Origin: Agromyces subbeticus DSM 16689 | GTDB taxonomy: Bacteria; Actinomycetota; Actinomycetes; Actinomycetales; Microbacteriaceae | Direction: 5' to 3' | Assembly: GCF_000421565.1 (NCBI RefSeq) | Contig: NZ_ATXG01000001.1 | Location: 186,001-250,000 of the forward strand | DNA: 64,000 nt | Part shown: positions 44,581 through 53,806 of the stretch, in pieces | Layout of the letters: each line of letters opens with the position of its first letter | How positions within the stretch are numbered: position 1 is the first letter of the stretch | Made by a program: the position numbers and the translations under genes | The notes under the pieces: generated by a model | Databases searched by the model: none | Told to the model about the DNA's origin: nothing | Seen by the model: only the letters and a program-made list of their open reading frames with translations

Positions 44581-46254
44581 TCAGTTCAGCCCTTCCGCCA
44601 GGGGACCCAGCGTGAGAACGGGGAAGTAGGTGAGAGCGGTCACGATGACCGTCACCCCGATGAGGAGGCCGACGAACTGCGGCCGATGGGTGGGCAGGGT
44701 GCCGGCGGTGGCGGGCACCCGGTCCTGCGCGGCGAGGCTGCCGGCGAGGGCGAGCACGAGCACGATCGGGATGAACCGGCCGAGCAGCATCGCGACGCCG
44801 AGCGCCGTGTTGAACCACGGCGTGTTCGCCGTGAGGCCCGCGAATGCCGAGCCGTTGTTGTTCGATGCGCTCGTGAAGGCGTAGAGCACCTCGCTCATGC
44901 CGTGGACGCCGGGGTTCCAGATCGAGGTCGCCTCGACATCCTCCCGGATGCCGGGGATCGCGAAGCTGAGCGCCGTGCCCGCGAGCACGAGCGTCGGCGT
45001 GACGAGGATGTAGAGGCTCGCGAGCTTGATCTCGCGCGGCCCGATCTTCTTGCCGAGGTACTCGGGCGTGCGGCCGACGAGCAGGCCCGCGATGAACACC
45101 GCGATGACCGCGAGCACGAGCATGCCGTAGAGACCCGAGCCGACGCCGCCGGGGGCGACCTCGCCGAGCATCATGTTGAGCATCGGCATCATGCCGCCCA
45201 CCGCGGTGTAGGAGTCGTGCATCGAGTTCACGGCGCCCGTCGAGGTGAGCGTCGACGTCGTGCCGAAGAGCGTCGACCCGAAGATGCCGAAGCGCGCCTC
45301 CTTGCCCTCGAGTGCGCCGCCGGCGAGTTCGGGCGCGGTGCCGTTGCCGCCCGCTTCGAGCGCGCTGAGTGCGGTGAGCGAGAGCACGTAGAGCGTCGCC
45401 ATGACGGCGAGGATCGCGTAGCCCTGCTTGTTCGAGCCGACCATCTTGCCGAACGTGCGCGGCAGTGCGAAGGGGATCGCGAGCATCAGCACGTTCTGGA
45501 AGAGGCTCGTCCACGCGGTCGGGTTCTCGAACGGGTGCGCCGAGTTCACGTTGAAGAAGCCGCCGCCGTTCGTGCCGAGGAGCTTGATCACCTCTTGCGA
45601 GGCGACCGGACCGCCCGGGAGGTTCTGCGGGTTGCCGGCGAGCGTCGTGATCTCGGTGAAGCCGTTGAAGTTCTGCACGACACCGCCGATGACGAGCACG
45701 ATCGCGCCGATCACCGAGAGCGGCAGCAGCAGCCGGAACGAGCCGCGGAAGAGGTCGACCCAGAAGTTGCCGATCGTGCCCGAGCCGCGACGGGCGAAGC
45801 CGCGCACGAGGGCGATCGCCACGGCGATGCCGACGGCCGCCGAGACGAAGTTCTGCACGGCGAGGCCCGCGAGCTGCACGGTGTAGCCCATCGTGAGTTC
45901 GGGGGAGTACGACTGCCAGTTCGTGTTCGCCACGAACGAGGCGGCGGTGTTGAACGACAGGCCCTCGGGAACGGCGGGCAGGCCGAGCGAGTACGGCAGC
46001 ACCGCCTGGGCGCGTTGGAGCACATACACGAACAACAGGCCGATGACCGAGAAAGCGAGCACGCCGCGGAGGTACGCGGGCCACGACTGCTCGGCGCGCG
46101 GGTCGACGCCGATGAGACGGTAGAGGCCGCGCTCGACCTTCCAGTCTCGGTCGCTCGAGTAGAGGCGCGCCATGTAGTCGCCGAGGGGGCGATAGAGCAG
46201 CGCGAGGATGAGGGCGAGGGTGGCCGCCTGAATGACGGCGAAGAGCACGTTCAT
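44581..46254 (-). CDS. kdpA: Potassium-binding channel subunit KdpA
   Basis: 557 aa, ten membrane helices. Selectivity-filter-like motifs are visible: [54 protein letters not shown] and [25 protein letters not shown]. It starts at the ATG that overlaps kdpF's stop (ATGA at 46251-46256). One base separates its stop from the kdpB ATG. Confidence 0.97.
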   Translation of the reverse strand: MNVLFAVIQAATLALILALLYRPLGDYMARLYSSDRDWKVERGLYRLIGVDPRAEQSWPAYLRGVLAFSVIGLLFVYVLQRAQAVLPYSLGLPAVPEGLSFNTAASFVANTNWQSYSPELTMGYTVQLAGLAVQNFVSAAVGIAVAIALVRGFARRGSGTIGNFWVDLFRGSFRLLLPLSVIGAIVLVIGGVVQNFNGFTEITTLAGNPQNLPGGPVASQEVIKLLGTNGGGFFNVNSAHPFENPTAWTSLFQNVLMLAIPFALPRTFGKMVGSNKQGYAILAVMATLYVLSLTALSALEAGGNGTAPELAGGALEGKEARFGIFGSTLFGTTSTLTSTGAVNSMHDSYTAVGGMMPMLNMMLGEVAPGGVGSGLYGMLVLAVIAVFIAGLLVGRTPEYLGKKIGPREIKLASLYILVTPTLVLAGTALSFAIPGIREDVEATSIWNPGVHGMSEVLYAFTSASNNNGSAFAGLTANTPWFNTALGVAMLLGRFIPIVLVLALAGSLAAQDRVPATAGTLPTHRPQFVGLLIGVTVIVTALTYFPVLTLGPLAEGLN

Positions 46255-46343
46255 CAGAACCGCTCAGGTTTGACGAGGGCGTACACGAGGTACACCACAG
46301 CGGCGACACCCAACGCGGCGGCGAGGAGTTCGAAGAAGATCAC
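46254..46343 (-). CDS. kdpF: Small subunit KdpF
   Basis: 29 aa, too short for most ORF callers. The reading [20 protein letters not shown] followed by YALVKPERF is a single helix with the YxLxxPERF-type tail typical of KdpF, a lipid-like stabiliser of the complex. GTG start at 46343 overlaps the stop of a still smaller gene (GTGA), and its own stop overlaps the kdpA ATG (ATGA). Position at the head of kdpA supports it. Confidence 0.85.
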   Translation of the reverse strand: MIFFELLAAALGVAAVVYLVYALVKPERF

Positions 46344-46423
46344 AGCTTCTCGACCCCCCTGGCGATGAGGCCGACGAGTACGAACACGGCGATGATGCCG
46401 AGAATGTAGACGACGTCGAGCAC
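46340..46423 (-). CDS. 27-residue single-helix membrane peptide ahead of kdpF
   Basis: The reading VLDVVYILGIIAVFVLVGLI and then ARGVEKL makes one hydrophobic helix with a charged end. GTG 46423 follows CTGGAGTC with a good spacing, and the stop overlaps the kdpF GTG by four bases, so it is translated as the first gene of the kdp operon. Its start could be further upstream. It is not a standard Kdp component; a role in the complex or in regulation is possible but unknown. Confidence 0.6.
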   Translation of the reverse strand: MLDVVYILGIIAVFVLVGLIARGVEKL

Positions 46424-46481
46424 GAAGACTCCAGAATTCAAATGACGCGAGCCGCGAGCGCGGCGAGCGGGCAGCAGGGGC

Positions 46482-46496
46482 TGCATAGGAGATGCA
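46482..46496. promoter_or_regulatory. Weak palindrome in the kdp upstream region
   Basis: TGCAT at 46482-46486 and ATGCA at 46492-46496 form a 5-base inverted repeat with five bases between, about 60 bases upstream of the first operon gene. Possible KdpE or promoter-related site; low confidence because the arms are short. Confidence 0.25.
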
Positions 46497-47077
46497 ACAC
46501 CCGGGCGGATGCCGCGGCGCCGATCCTCACGGTTCCCTAACGGGCCACCCGTCGATCCGAATACGTCGCTCACAAGCCCCGTCGGCAGGGTGCCGGGAAA
46601 CCGTCAAGGATCGCCTCCGAACCGTTCGGGATCCATTGGCGCGGGCGCCCTGGCGGCACGTGAGACGTAGACCTGAAGCATGACGACCATGCCGCCCATC
46701 GCTGCCCACCATCCGATCGCCGACGGGATCGACCTCGGTCGCTGGCCCCGGCACACCACCGTCACTGCCGACGATGTCGTGGTGTCGGGCGTCTCGTTGC
46801 TCCGCCTCGTCGAGGTCGATGGTCGCCTCGACGGGTGCGACGCGTGTTGGCGATCGAGGTCGGCGTCGACCCACGCGCCCAGGGATCCGTCGGGGAGCGG
46901 TTCGACCGCCTGTACGCGAGTGATGACGACTGATGAGAACTCAGACGCCGAGGGCATGCCGCCGGTACCGGGCACGACGGCGGCGGCGTCACGGATCCCG
47001 AATGGCTGTGACTCGCACATCAACGGGTTCCTCATGCCGCGCAAGAGCCGCGGCCCGCGGGGCGGTACCGTTGGCCC
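46497..47077. other. No confident gene; mosaic of coding-like segments on opposite strands
   Basis: The plus-strand frame from ATG 46680 reads DGIDLGRWPRHTTVTADDVV with high third-position GC up to about 46845, then loses its bias. From about 46990 down to 46850 the minus strand is coding-like instead (AAVVPGTGGMPSASEFSSVV and following). No single frame spans both. This could be a gene broken by inversion, or chance. The rest is spacer between the kdp operon and the gene at 47078. Confidence 0.35.
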
Positions 47078-47476
47078 ATGGGTGAGTGGGAGGTCGTCTC
47101 GGTGGTGGCCGAGGTGATCAGCTGGTTCGCGCTCGGAGCCGGGCTCGTCTGCCTCCTGCTGGCGCTCCTCATTCGCGTCGCCGACGGCCGGTGGCTCCGC
47201 ACCGAGGCCGTCATCATCGACGGCGACGATGGTGGCAGCATCGTGCGATGGTTCGCCGAGGGCGGTTTCCATTCTCGAAGCCTCAGCCTCGAGGAACGGG
47301 CGCACGTGACGCACCCCGAAGAGGAGCTCGCGTATTACAAGCAGCGCGAACCCCACCGATTGCGGCTCCACGAACCGCCCGTAGGCCGACGAGTGATCCG
47401 CATCGTCGGCATGGTGCTGCTCGGAATCGCCGTGATCGCCATCATCCTCGGCTTCGTCCTGATGCTCGCGGGCTGA
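47078..47476 (+). CDS. Small two-helix membrane protein, function unknown
   Basis: 132 aa. First helix at about residues 10-32 (ISWFALGAGLVCLLLALLI), second at about 108-130 (IRIVGMVLLGIAVIAIILGFVLM); between them a soluble acidic/basic loop with GSIVRWFAEGGFHSRSLSLEERAHVTHPEEELAYYKQREPHRLRLHE. ATG 47078 is the first; codon bias is that of the neighbouring genes. Not recognised beyond this. Confidence 0.7.
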   Translation: MGEWEVVSVVAEVISWFALGAGLVCLLLALLIRVADGRWLRTEAVIIDGDDGGSIVRWFAEGGFHSRSLSLEERAHVTHPEEELAYYKQREPHRLRLHEPPVGRRVIRIVGMVLLGIAVIAIILGFVLMLAG

Positions 47477-47479
47477 CGG

Positions 47480-48337
47480 CTAGGAGAGGGCTCGAATAGC
47501 TCGGGCGTAGGTGCCGGGCGTGACGCCTGCGACCGCACGGAAGTCGCGATGGAGGTGCGCCTGATCGGTGTATCCGAGTTCAACCGCGAGCGTCGCGAGG
47601 TCGGGTGCGCCGGGGGAGGAGAGCACGCGAGCGACCTCCTGCAGGCGCACGAGGCGGGCCACGCGCTTCGGGCCGAGTCCGATGGTGCGCTGCAGGGCGC
47701 GCTGCACCGCGCGCTCGCTGACGCCGAGCCGCTCGGCGAGCGCCCCGCCTGCGCGCGTGCGGAGCCGCGCCGTCACGTCGTCGAGCACCCGGTTCGCCAG
47801 CCGCCCGTCATCGGCGAGCGCATGCTGCGCCAAGCGATCGGCGATCACCCGGTTCGCGGCGGCAGTTCGCCGATCGGCGCCGTCGACGGCGGCGATCTCC
47901 TCCAGCAGCGCGTGGAGTCGAGCGTCGAGTTCGAGCGTGACAGGCAGGGTCTGATCGATGAGCGAGACCGCACCCAGGTCGGTGAGGATTGCGAGCCCCG
48001 CGGGTCGCAACCGCATGGCGAAGACCTCACCGCGGCCGGCGATGCGACGTGACCAGACCGAGCTCTGCGCGCCCGTGATGACGAGGTCGGCCGGCACATC
48101 GCCGTGCTCGATCGACAGGGTGACGGCGGGCAATGTCACGATGCGCTGCTCGATCACCTCGTCGGTCGTAAGCTCCCACCTCACGTGCCAATAGCGGTCG
48201 ACGACCTCGGCGATCGCCGGATCCGGATCGATCCAGCGAGCACCGTAGCGCTCGAGGTTCACGGGGTGCAGCACCCCGCTTCGCTCATCGGTGCGGATCG
48301 ACCGGCCCGGCGTCGCGCGCTCATCGAGTGAGGTCAC
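47480..48337 (-). CDS. AraC-family transcriptional regulator
   Basis: 285 aa. The C-terminal double helix-turn-helix reads LAERLGVSERAVQRALQRTIGLGPKRVARLVRLQEVARVL and LATLAVELGYTDQAHLHRDFRAVAGVTPGTYARA. The N-terminal half is a ligand-sensing beta domain with PVNLERYGARWIDPDPAIAEVVDRYWHVRWEL (DUF6597-like). Divergent from a DUF1761 membrane gene at 48406, which it may control. Ligand unknown. Confidence 0.9.
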   Translation of the reverse strand: MTSLDERATPGRSIRTDERSGVLHPVNLERYGARWIDPDPAIAEVVDRYWHVRWELTTDEVIEQRIVTLPAVTLSIEHGDVPADLVITGAQSSVWSRRIAGRGEVFAMRLRPAGLAILTDLGAVSLIDQTLPVTLELDARLHALLEEIAAVDGADRRTAAANRVIADRLAQHALADDGRLANRVLDDVTARLRTRAGGALAERLGVSERAVQRALQRTIGLGPKRVARLVRLQEVARVLSSPGAPDLATLAVELGYTDQAHLHRDFRAVAGVTPGTYARAIRALS

Positions 48338-48405
48338 GCTTCCAGTCTGCTCGCCGGTCGGATTTGTACAAGATCCCCGAGCGGCGGAACGAGCACGATG
48401 TCGGC

Positions 48406-48822
48406 ATGATCACTGCCTTGTCCACCATCAACTGGCTCGCGGTCGGGCTGGCGACGATCGCGTCGTTCGTGCTCGGCGCGCTCTGGTTCACCCCGCTGTT
48501 CGGTCGTCAATGGGACCGCTCGCTCGGGATCGAGCGCCGGAAGGGCGACCGGTACCCACTGCTGTACTACGTCGTGCCGCTCGTGAGCAGTCTCCTCATG
48601 GCGATCGCGACGGCCGTGCTGGTCGACGCGATCGGCATCGACGGCCTCGCGGATGCGGCCCTGCTCGGGCTCGTCGTCGGCGTCGGGTACTCGGCGGCGG
48701 TCACCGTGACCAACGCGGTGACACCGGTCACGCCGCATCCGCTCATGTTCGCCCTGATCACGGGCTCGTATCACGTCGTGGGTGCGGTCGCCTCGGCGAT
48801 CATCATCGTCGCGATGCGCTGA
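48406..48822 (+). CDS. DUF1761-family membrane protein
   Basis: 138 aa, four predicted helices. The segment NWLAVGLATIASFVLGALWFTPLFGRQWDRSLG is the DUF1761 signature. ATG 48406 fits the family start; the frame is open further left but only into the intergenic region. Function unknown. Divergent from an AraC regulator, 68 bases away. Confidence 0.85.
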   Translation: MITALSTINWLAVGLATIASFVLGALWFTPLFGRQWDRSLGIERRKGDRYPLLYYVVPLVSSLLMAIATAVLVDAIGIDGLADAALLGLVVGVGYSAAVTVTNAVTPVTPHPLMFALITGSYHVVGAVASAIIIVAMR

Positions 48823-48841
48823 CGGGGCATCCGCTCGCGAG

Positions 48842-49510
48842 CTATTCGAGGGCCGCGAACCGCTCGATGTCTCCTTCGGTGCCCGAGACGATGATCAGGT
48901 CGTGGTTCGAGACCACGGTGTTCTCGGTCGCGTACGTGAACGGCTTGCCGGGGCTCTTCACGCCCACGACGGTGACCCGGTACTTCGAGCGCACACCCGA
49001 CTCCGTGAGGTTCTTGCCGCGAATGGGCTTCGGCGGGTACATCTTCACGAGCGCGAAGTCATCGTCGAACTCGATGAAGTCGAGCATGCGGCCGCTCACG
49101 AGGTGCGCGGTGCGCTCGCCGGCCTCGCGCTCGGGGTAGATGACGTGGTTGGCGCCGATGCGCTGCAGGATCTTGCCGTGCGAGGCCGAGATCGCCTTCG
49201 CCCAGATCTGCGGGATCTTCAGGTCGACGAGGTTCGCCGTGATGAGTACGGATGCTTCGATCGACGACCCCACGGCGCACACCGCGATCGAGAAGTCCTG
49301 CGCGCCGATCTGGCGCAGGGCGTCGAGCGAGCGAGCGTCGGCGACGACGGCGTGCGTGACTCGCTCCGACCACTTCTGCACGAGCGCTTCGCTCTCGTCG
49401 ACGGCGAGCACCTCGCGGCCGAGCCGGTCGAGCTGGCCCGCGGTCGCCGCACCGAATCGACCGAGGCCGATCACGAGCACCGGGGCGTCGTGCCTGATTC
49501 GATCAACCAA
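48842..49510 (-). CDS. ktrA: RCK-domain K+ uptake regulator (KtrA/TrkA type)
   Basis: 222 aa. NAD/ATP-binding motif VLVIGLGRFGAATAGQL, then a Rossmann RCK domain, and a C-terminal TrkA_C domain (YRVTVVGVKSPGKPFTYATENTVVSNHDLIIVSG). It gates the membrane subunit encoded by the next gene. The start overlaps the ktrB stop by eight bases, so the two are coupled. Confidence 0.92.
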   Translation of the reverse strand: MVDRIRHDAPVLVIGLGRFGAATAGQLDRLGREVLAVDESEALVQKWSERVTHAVVADARSLDALRQIGAQDFSIAVCAVGSSIEASVLITANLVDLKIPQIWAKAISASHGKILQRIGANHVIYPEREAGERTAHLVSGRMLDFIEFDDDFALVKMYPPKPIRGKNLTESGVRSKYRVTVVGVKSPGKPFTYATENTVVSNHDLIIVSGTEGDIERFAALE

Positions 49511-50945
49511 CGATGGGCCTCTCTTCCGGGCGCTTGAACAACTGTCGGCGCTGGCTCGCCGCCAGGGCCGCGGCGAGTGTCACTGTACCAACCCGCCCCA
49601 TGAACATCGTGGCCGCCATGATGTAGACGCCCTCTGGCGGCAACTCGGCGGTGAGCCCCGTGGAGAGGCCGCACGTGGCGAACGCCGAGATCACGTCGAA
49701 GAGCACGTAGTCGAACGGTTGCTTCGTGATCTGCAGCAGGGCGATCGAGGAGACCGCGACGATCGTGGCGCCCCAGAGCACGACGCTCACCGACAGGCGC
49801 AGCATGTCGCGCGGGATGCGCCGGCCGAACGCCTCCATCGAGGGCGCGCCGCGCGCCTCGGCGAACGCAGCGAGGAAGAGCACGGCGAGGGTCGTGACCT
49901 TGATGCCGCCCGCTGTGGAGGCGGAGCCGCCGCCGATGAACATGAGCATGTCGGAGACGAGCAGGCTCGAGCCGTTGAGGTCGTGCATGTCGATCGTGGC
50001 GAACCCGCCCGACCTCGTCATCATCGACATGAAGAACGACTGGAACACCGTGGGCCCGGCGTCGAGCTGGCCGTAGGTCTTGGGGTTGCCGTATTCGAGC
50101 AGCAGGAACATCGCGGCGCCCGCGACGAAGAGGATCGTCGTGGTCGTGAGCGTGAGCTTCACGTGCACGCTCCAGCGATGCGGATGCCGCCACGCCCGGG
50201 CCAGGGCGAAGATCACGGGGAAGCCGAGGCTGCCGAGGAACACGCCGAGCATGAGCAGCGACTGGAACCAGTAGTCGCCGACGAGCGGCTCGAGGCCGCC
50301 CGGGTTCGGGCTGAACCCCGTGTTCGTGAAGGCCATCGCCGAGTAGTAGAAGCTGTACCAGAACGAGTGCCAAGCGTCGTATCCGGCCGCGAGCATGCTC
50401 GGGATCATGCCGATCGCGATCGTCACTTCGATGACGAGTGCGCTGATCGCGACCGTCGCGAGCAGGCCGCCGACCTCGCCGAGGCGAACCGCCTGTCGCT
50501 CCGACACCGGACCGACATGGATGCGCGAGGGGTTCGAGTCGCTCGCGGCGATGAGCTTGGCCCGCAGGCCGAGCCGTCGCGAGATCACGAGGCCGAGGAT
50601 GGAGGCGAGGGTCAGCACGCCGACGCCGCCGATGTTCACGCCGATGAAGACGAGGGTGTTGCCGAGCGGCGACCAGTGGGTCGCCATGTCGACGGTCGCG
50701 AGGCCGGTGACGCAGATGACCGAGACCGCGGTGAATACCGCGTCGTGGAGCGGCGTGATCTGCCGGTCGGCGCTCGCGATCGGCAGCGAGAAGAGCACCG
50801 TGAAGAGCACGATGAGCGCCGCGAAGATGAGGATGGCGAACCGTGACGGCGAGTGCTTCATGAGCGCGTCGACGGCGTCGCGCGCCTTGCCGAGCCACGA
50901 CCGACGGTCGACTCGGCCGAGTCGCCGTATCGGCTGTGCGCGCAT
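49503..50945 (-). CDS. ktrB: TrkH/KtrB-type potassium transporter
   Basis: 480 aa, about ten helices. The filter-like loops include FTAVSVICVTGLATVDMATHW, SFYYSAMAFTNTGFSPNP, MSMMTRSGGFATIDM and AFATCGLSTGLTAEL. Typical of the KtrB branch of Trk/Ktr Na+-dependent K+ transporters. Completes a second, constitutive-type potassium uptake system beside Kdp. Confidence 0.93.
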   Translation of the reverse strand: MRAQPIRRLGRVDRRSWLGKARDAVDALMKHSPSRFAILIFAALIVLFTVLFSLPIASADRQITPLHDAVFTAVSVICVTGLATVDMATHWSPLGNTLVFIGVNIGGVGVLTLASILGLVISRRLGLRAKLIAASDSNPSRIHVGPVSERQAVRLGEVGGLLATVAISALVIEVTIAIGMIPSMLAAGYDAWHSFWYSFYYSAMAFTNTGFSPNPGGLEPLVGDYWFQSLLMLGVFLGSLGFPVIFALARAWRHPHRWSVHVKLTLTTTTILFVAGAAMFLLLEYGNPKTYGQLDAGPTVFQSFFMSMMTRSGGFATIDMHDLNGSSLLVSDMLMFIGGGSASTAGGIKVTTLAVLFLAAFAEARGAPSMEAFGRRIPRDMLRLSVSVVLWGATIVAVSSIALLQITKQPFDYVLFDVISAFATCGLSTGLTAELPPEGVYIMAATMFMGRVGTVTLAAALAASQRRQLFKRPEERPIVG

Positions 50946-51017
50946 CGAGCCCCCTCTGTGCCTTCACCGGACGCGTGAGTCATGGTACTCCCCGCCGTGA
51001 ATGACTAGCCTTGGGGC

Positions 51018-51458
51018 ATGGCGGACATCTTCGATGTGGTGGCGGACTCGACTCGGCGCGACATCCTCGCCGTGCTCCTCGAGCGCGAGGGCGCGGTGCC
51101 CTCGTCGGGCGGCGAGATCAGCGTCTCCGAGATCGTGACCGCGCTCGGCGCGAGCCAGCCGACCGTCTCCAAGCACCTGAAGGTCTTGCGCGAGTCGGGT
51201 CTCGTAGCGGTGCGCGAAGAGGGGCAGCACCGGTACTACCGGCTCGACCGCACGCCGCTCGAGACGCTCGAAGACTGGCTGATTCCGTTCATGTCGACGG
51301 ATGCCGCCGCCGACGCAGCCACGCTCGCGGGCGCCGCTGCGCACGACGAGGTGGCGCTGAACGAGGAGCAGTTCGCGTTCGCTTCAGCCATCGGCAAGGT
51401 CTTCGCCGACACGGCGCACCAGGTCACCGCAGTCGTCGTGCCGAAGAAGCGGCGCTGA
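51018..51458 (+). CDS. ArsR-family winged-helix regulator
   Basis: 146 aa. MADIFDVVADSTRRDILAVLL and ISVSEIVTALGASQPTVSKHLKVLRESGLVAVREEGQHRYYRLDRTPL make an ArsR HTH. No cysteine metal site is evident. The C-terminal part (about residues 90-146) is helical and Ala-rich. ATG 51018; preceded by promoter-like CTAGCC. Target unknown; adjacent to ktrB, which is transcribed away. Confidence 0.88.
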   Translation: MADIFDVVADSTRRDILAVLLEREGAVPSSGGEISVSEIVTALGASQPTVSKHLKVLRESGLVAVREEGQHRYYRLDRTPLETLEDWLIPFMSTDAAADAATLAGAAAHDEVALNEEQFAFASAIGKVFADTAHQVTAVVVPKKRR

Positions 51459-51604
51459 CCCTCACGCGAGCTCGGCTTCACAGCGGCGACGATCGCGTTC
51501 GATGTACCCGAAATTCACGAGGTGGTGTCGAATCGGGCCGGTCGAGTTCGTAGCAGGAGTGAAGCCGCCCACCGGGGGTGGCGCGAACCAGCGGGAGTAT
51601 CACC

Positions 51605-52198
51605 ATGAGCACCACCTTGACTGTCGACTTCTTCATGAGTCTCGATGGCTACGGCTCGGCCGAAGGCTGGCCCGGGTACTGGGGCAAGGAGGGCCCCGAC
51701 ATCCGAGCCGACCGGGTGCACACTTTCGAGCAGGACCAGGTCCTGGTCCTCGGCGCGACGACCTTCCGGCAGTTCCGCACGTTCGTCACGACGTTCGACG
51801 AGCCCTACTACGACCGCATGAACGAGATGCAGAAGATCGTGTTCTCCAGCACTCTCGAGGAGCCGCTCGGCTGGGAGAATTCGACGGTGATCGACGAGGA
51901 TGCGGTGACCGCGATCGAGCGTCTGAAGCGCACCACAGACGTCCCGATGCGATCGCACGGCAGCGTCTCTCTGAACCGCGCACTGCTCGCCGCGGGCCTG
52001 GTGGATCGGCTCGAGGTCATCGTGTTCCCCGCGATCACGGGCAAGTCCGGCTATGCCTCGCTCTTCCACGACGGAGCGGAGTTCGACCTCGACCTCATCG
52101 AGTCGACCGTGCTCGACGGCCGCACGCTGAAGCTCGTCTACGAGCCGCACGTGCACGGTGAGATCCCCGAGGGCGTCGGCCCGCAGCTCCGGAAATAG
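51605..52198 (+). CDS. RibD C-terminal/dihydrofolate-reductase-like protein
   Basis: 197 aa. TLTVDFFMSLDGYGSAEGWPGYWG and VLVLGATTFRQFRTFV followed by PMRSHGSVSLNRALLAAGLVDRLEVIVFPAITGKSG place it in the RibD_C/dihydrofolate-reductase-like group, usually NADPH-dependent reductases of unknown substrate in actinobacteria. ATG 51605 with GGGAG ahead. It precedes a DGPF protein and an ECF sigma factor, a pairing found in ECF42 loci. Confidence 0.85.
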   Translation: MSTTLTVDFFMSLDGYGSAEGWPGYWGKEGPDIRADRVHTFEQDQVLVLGATTFRQFRTFVTTFDEPYYDRMNEMQKIVFSSTLEEPLGWENSTVIDEDAVTAIERLKRTTDVPMRSHGSVSLNRALLAAGLVDRLEVIVFPAITGKSGYASLFHDGAEFDLDLIESTVLDGRTLKLVYEPHVHGEIPEGVGPQLRK

Positions 52199-52213
52199 CG
52201 AGAGGATCGGAGC

Positions 52214-52546
52214 ATGCAGTACTTGATCAACGTCATCGACAGCCGAAGCAACTCGGGCACCGCCGAGGAGGCTGTGGCGATCGATGCATTCAACGAGAAG
52301 CTCCGCGCCGGCGGCCACTGGGTCTTCGCCGGGGGTCTGGCCGATCCCACCGTCTCGACCGTCATCGATGGCCGGGGTGAGGAGCCGATCTTCACGGATG
52401 GCCCGTTCGTCGAGGCCAAGGAGTGGGCTGCCGGCCTCTGGGTCATCGAGGCGCCGGATCTCGACGTGGCGCTGAAGCTGATGGCCGAGGGCTCGAAGGC
52501 GTGCAATCGCCGGCTCGAGGTCCGGCCGCTCCTGCCGGAGCGGTGA
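52214..52546 (+). CDS. DGPF (YCII-related) protein
   Basis: 110 aa, with the motif FTDGPFVEAKEWAAGLWVIEAPDLDVALKLM and a start MQYLINVIDSRSNSG. DGPF proteins are the usual neighbours of ECF42 sigma factors. RBS AGAGGATCGG before ATG. Its stop overlaps the sigma factor GTG (GTGA). Function in stress signalling is inferred only from association. Confidence 0.88.
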   Translation: MQYLINVIDSRSNSGTAEEAVAIDAFNEKLRAGGHWVFAGGLADPTVSTVIDGRGEEPIFTDGPFVEAKEWAAGLWVIEAPDLDVALKLMAEGSKACNRRLEVRPLLPER

Positions 52547-53763
52547 ACGACGCACGGGATGCCCTGACCCGCGCCCACCGTGAGGAGTGGGCGCGGGTGG
52601 TGGCGACGCTCGCGAAGCGGTTCGGGAATCTCGACATCGCCGAGGAGGGGGCCGCGGAGGCCTTCGCGATCGCAGCAGAGCACTGGCCGGCCGACGGGGT
52701 CCCGCCGAATCCCGGCGCCTGGATCACCACGACGGCGACCCGCAAGGCGATCGACCGGATTCGGCGCGAGAGCACCCGCGACGCGCGACACAGGGAGGCG
52801 CAGCTCGTGTACGGCACCCAGCCCGAGCCGCTCGGTGCGATTGACGACGACCGGCTGCGGCTGATCTTCACCTGCTGCCATCCGGCACTCGCGATGGACG
52901 CGCGCGTCGCGCTGACGCTGCGGATGGTCGGCGGACTGAACGTGGCAGAGATCGCCAGCGCGTTCCTGGTGCAGGACACCACGATGGGCGCCCGCATCAC
53001 CCGAGCCAAGGCGAAGATCGCGGCCGCCGGCATTCCGTACCGACTGCCCGCTGCGGAGGACCTGCCGCGCCGGGTGTCCGGCGTGCTGGCGGTGCTGTTC
53101 CTGATCTTCAACGAGGGATATCTCGCGTCCAGCCCCGACTCCGCGCCGGTGCGCGAGGAGCTGAGCGCTGAGGCCATTCGCCTCGCGAGGATGCTCCACC
53201 AGCTGCTGCCCGACGACGGTGAGACGACCGGGATGCTCGGGCTCATGCTGCTCACCGACGCGCGCCGGTCGGCCCGAGTGTCCTCGGACGGCGAGCTGGT
53301 GCCGCTGGCCGAGCAGGACAGGGGCCAGTGGGATGCGGTGCTCATCGCCGAGGGCCATGCGCTGGTGCGTGAGCGACTGGCCTCCGGGGTCACGCCAGGC
53401 CGCTACCAGCTGCTCGCGGCGATCAACGCCGTGCACACCGATGGCGATTCGCCCGATTGGACGCAGGTGGTCGCGCTGTACGACCAGCTGGTGAGGCTCG
53501 ACGGTTCGCCGATCGTGCGCCTCAACCGCGCCATCGCGGTCGGTGAGCGCGATGGACCGGAGGCGGCGCTCGCGCTCACCGACGCGCTCGAGCCGGAGCT
53601 GCGCGGATACCACGCGTATCACGCCGCGCGCGCCGACCTGCTGCGACGGGTGGGCCGCACTGCGGCCGCTCGAGGGGCCTACGACGCCGCGATCATCCTC
53701 GCGGGCAACTCCGCCGAGATCGCGTACCTCACGCGGCGACGCGACGAGATGCGACGGGATTGA
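52543..53763 (+). CDS. ECF42-type RNA polymerase sigma factor with TPR-like C-terminal domain
   Basis: 406 aa. Sigma region 2 covers about residues 15-70 (FGNLDIAEEGAAEAFAIAAEHWPADG and WITTTATRKAIDRIRRE); region 4 is LTLRMVGGLNVAEIASAFLVQDTTMGARITRAKAKI. About 230 extra C-terminal residues are helical and TPR-like (AILAGNSAEIAYLTRRRDEM end), the hallmark of ECF42. There is no anti-sigma gene nearby, as expected for this group. GTG 52543 overlaps the DGPF stop. Confidence 0.9.
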   Translation: MNDARDALTRAHREEWARVVATLAKRFGNLDIAEEGAAEAFAIAAEHWPADGVPPNPGAWITTTATRKAIDRIRRESTRDARHREAQLVYGTQPEPLGAIDDDRLRLIFTCCHPALAMDARVALTLRMVGGLNVAEIASAFLVQDTTMGARITRAKAKIAAAGIPYRLPAAEDLPRRVSGVLAVLFLIFNEGYLASSPDSAPVREELSAEAIRLARMLHQLLPDDGETTGMLGLMLLTDARRSARVSSDGELVPLAEQDRGQWDAVLIAEGHALVRERLASGVTPGRYQLLAAINAVHTDGDSPDWTQVVALYDQLVRLDGSPIVRLNRAIAVGERDGPEAALALTDALEPELRGYHAYHAARADLLRRVGRTAAARGAYDAAIILAGNSAEIAYLTRRRDEMRRD

Positions 53764-53806
53764 ACCGGGAGTCGATCAACGCGCGAGTTCGAGCTTCACG
53801 GCACGG

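Noticed and set aside
42603..46368. Very long plus-strand frames over kdpB and kdpA
   Set aside because: Typical antisense frames of high-GC genes, rich in Arg/His/Glu/Asp and without motifs.
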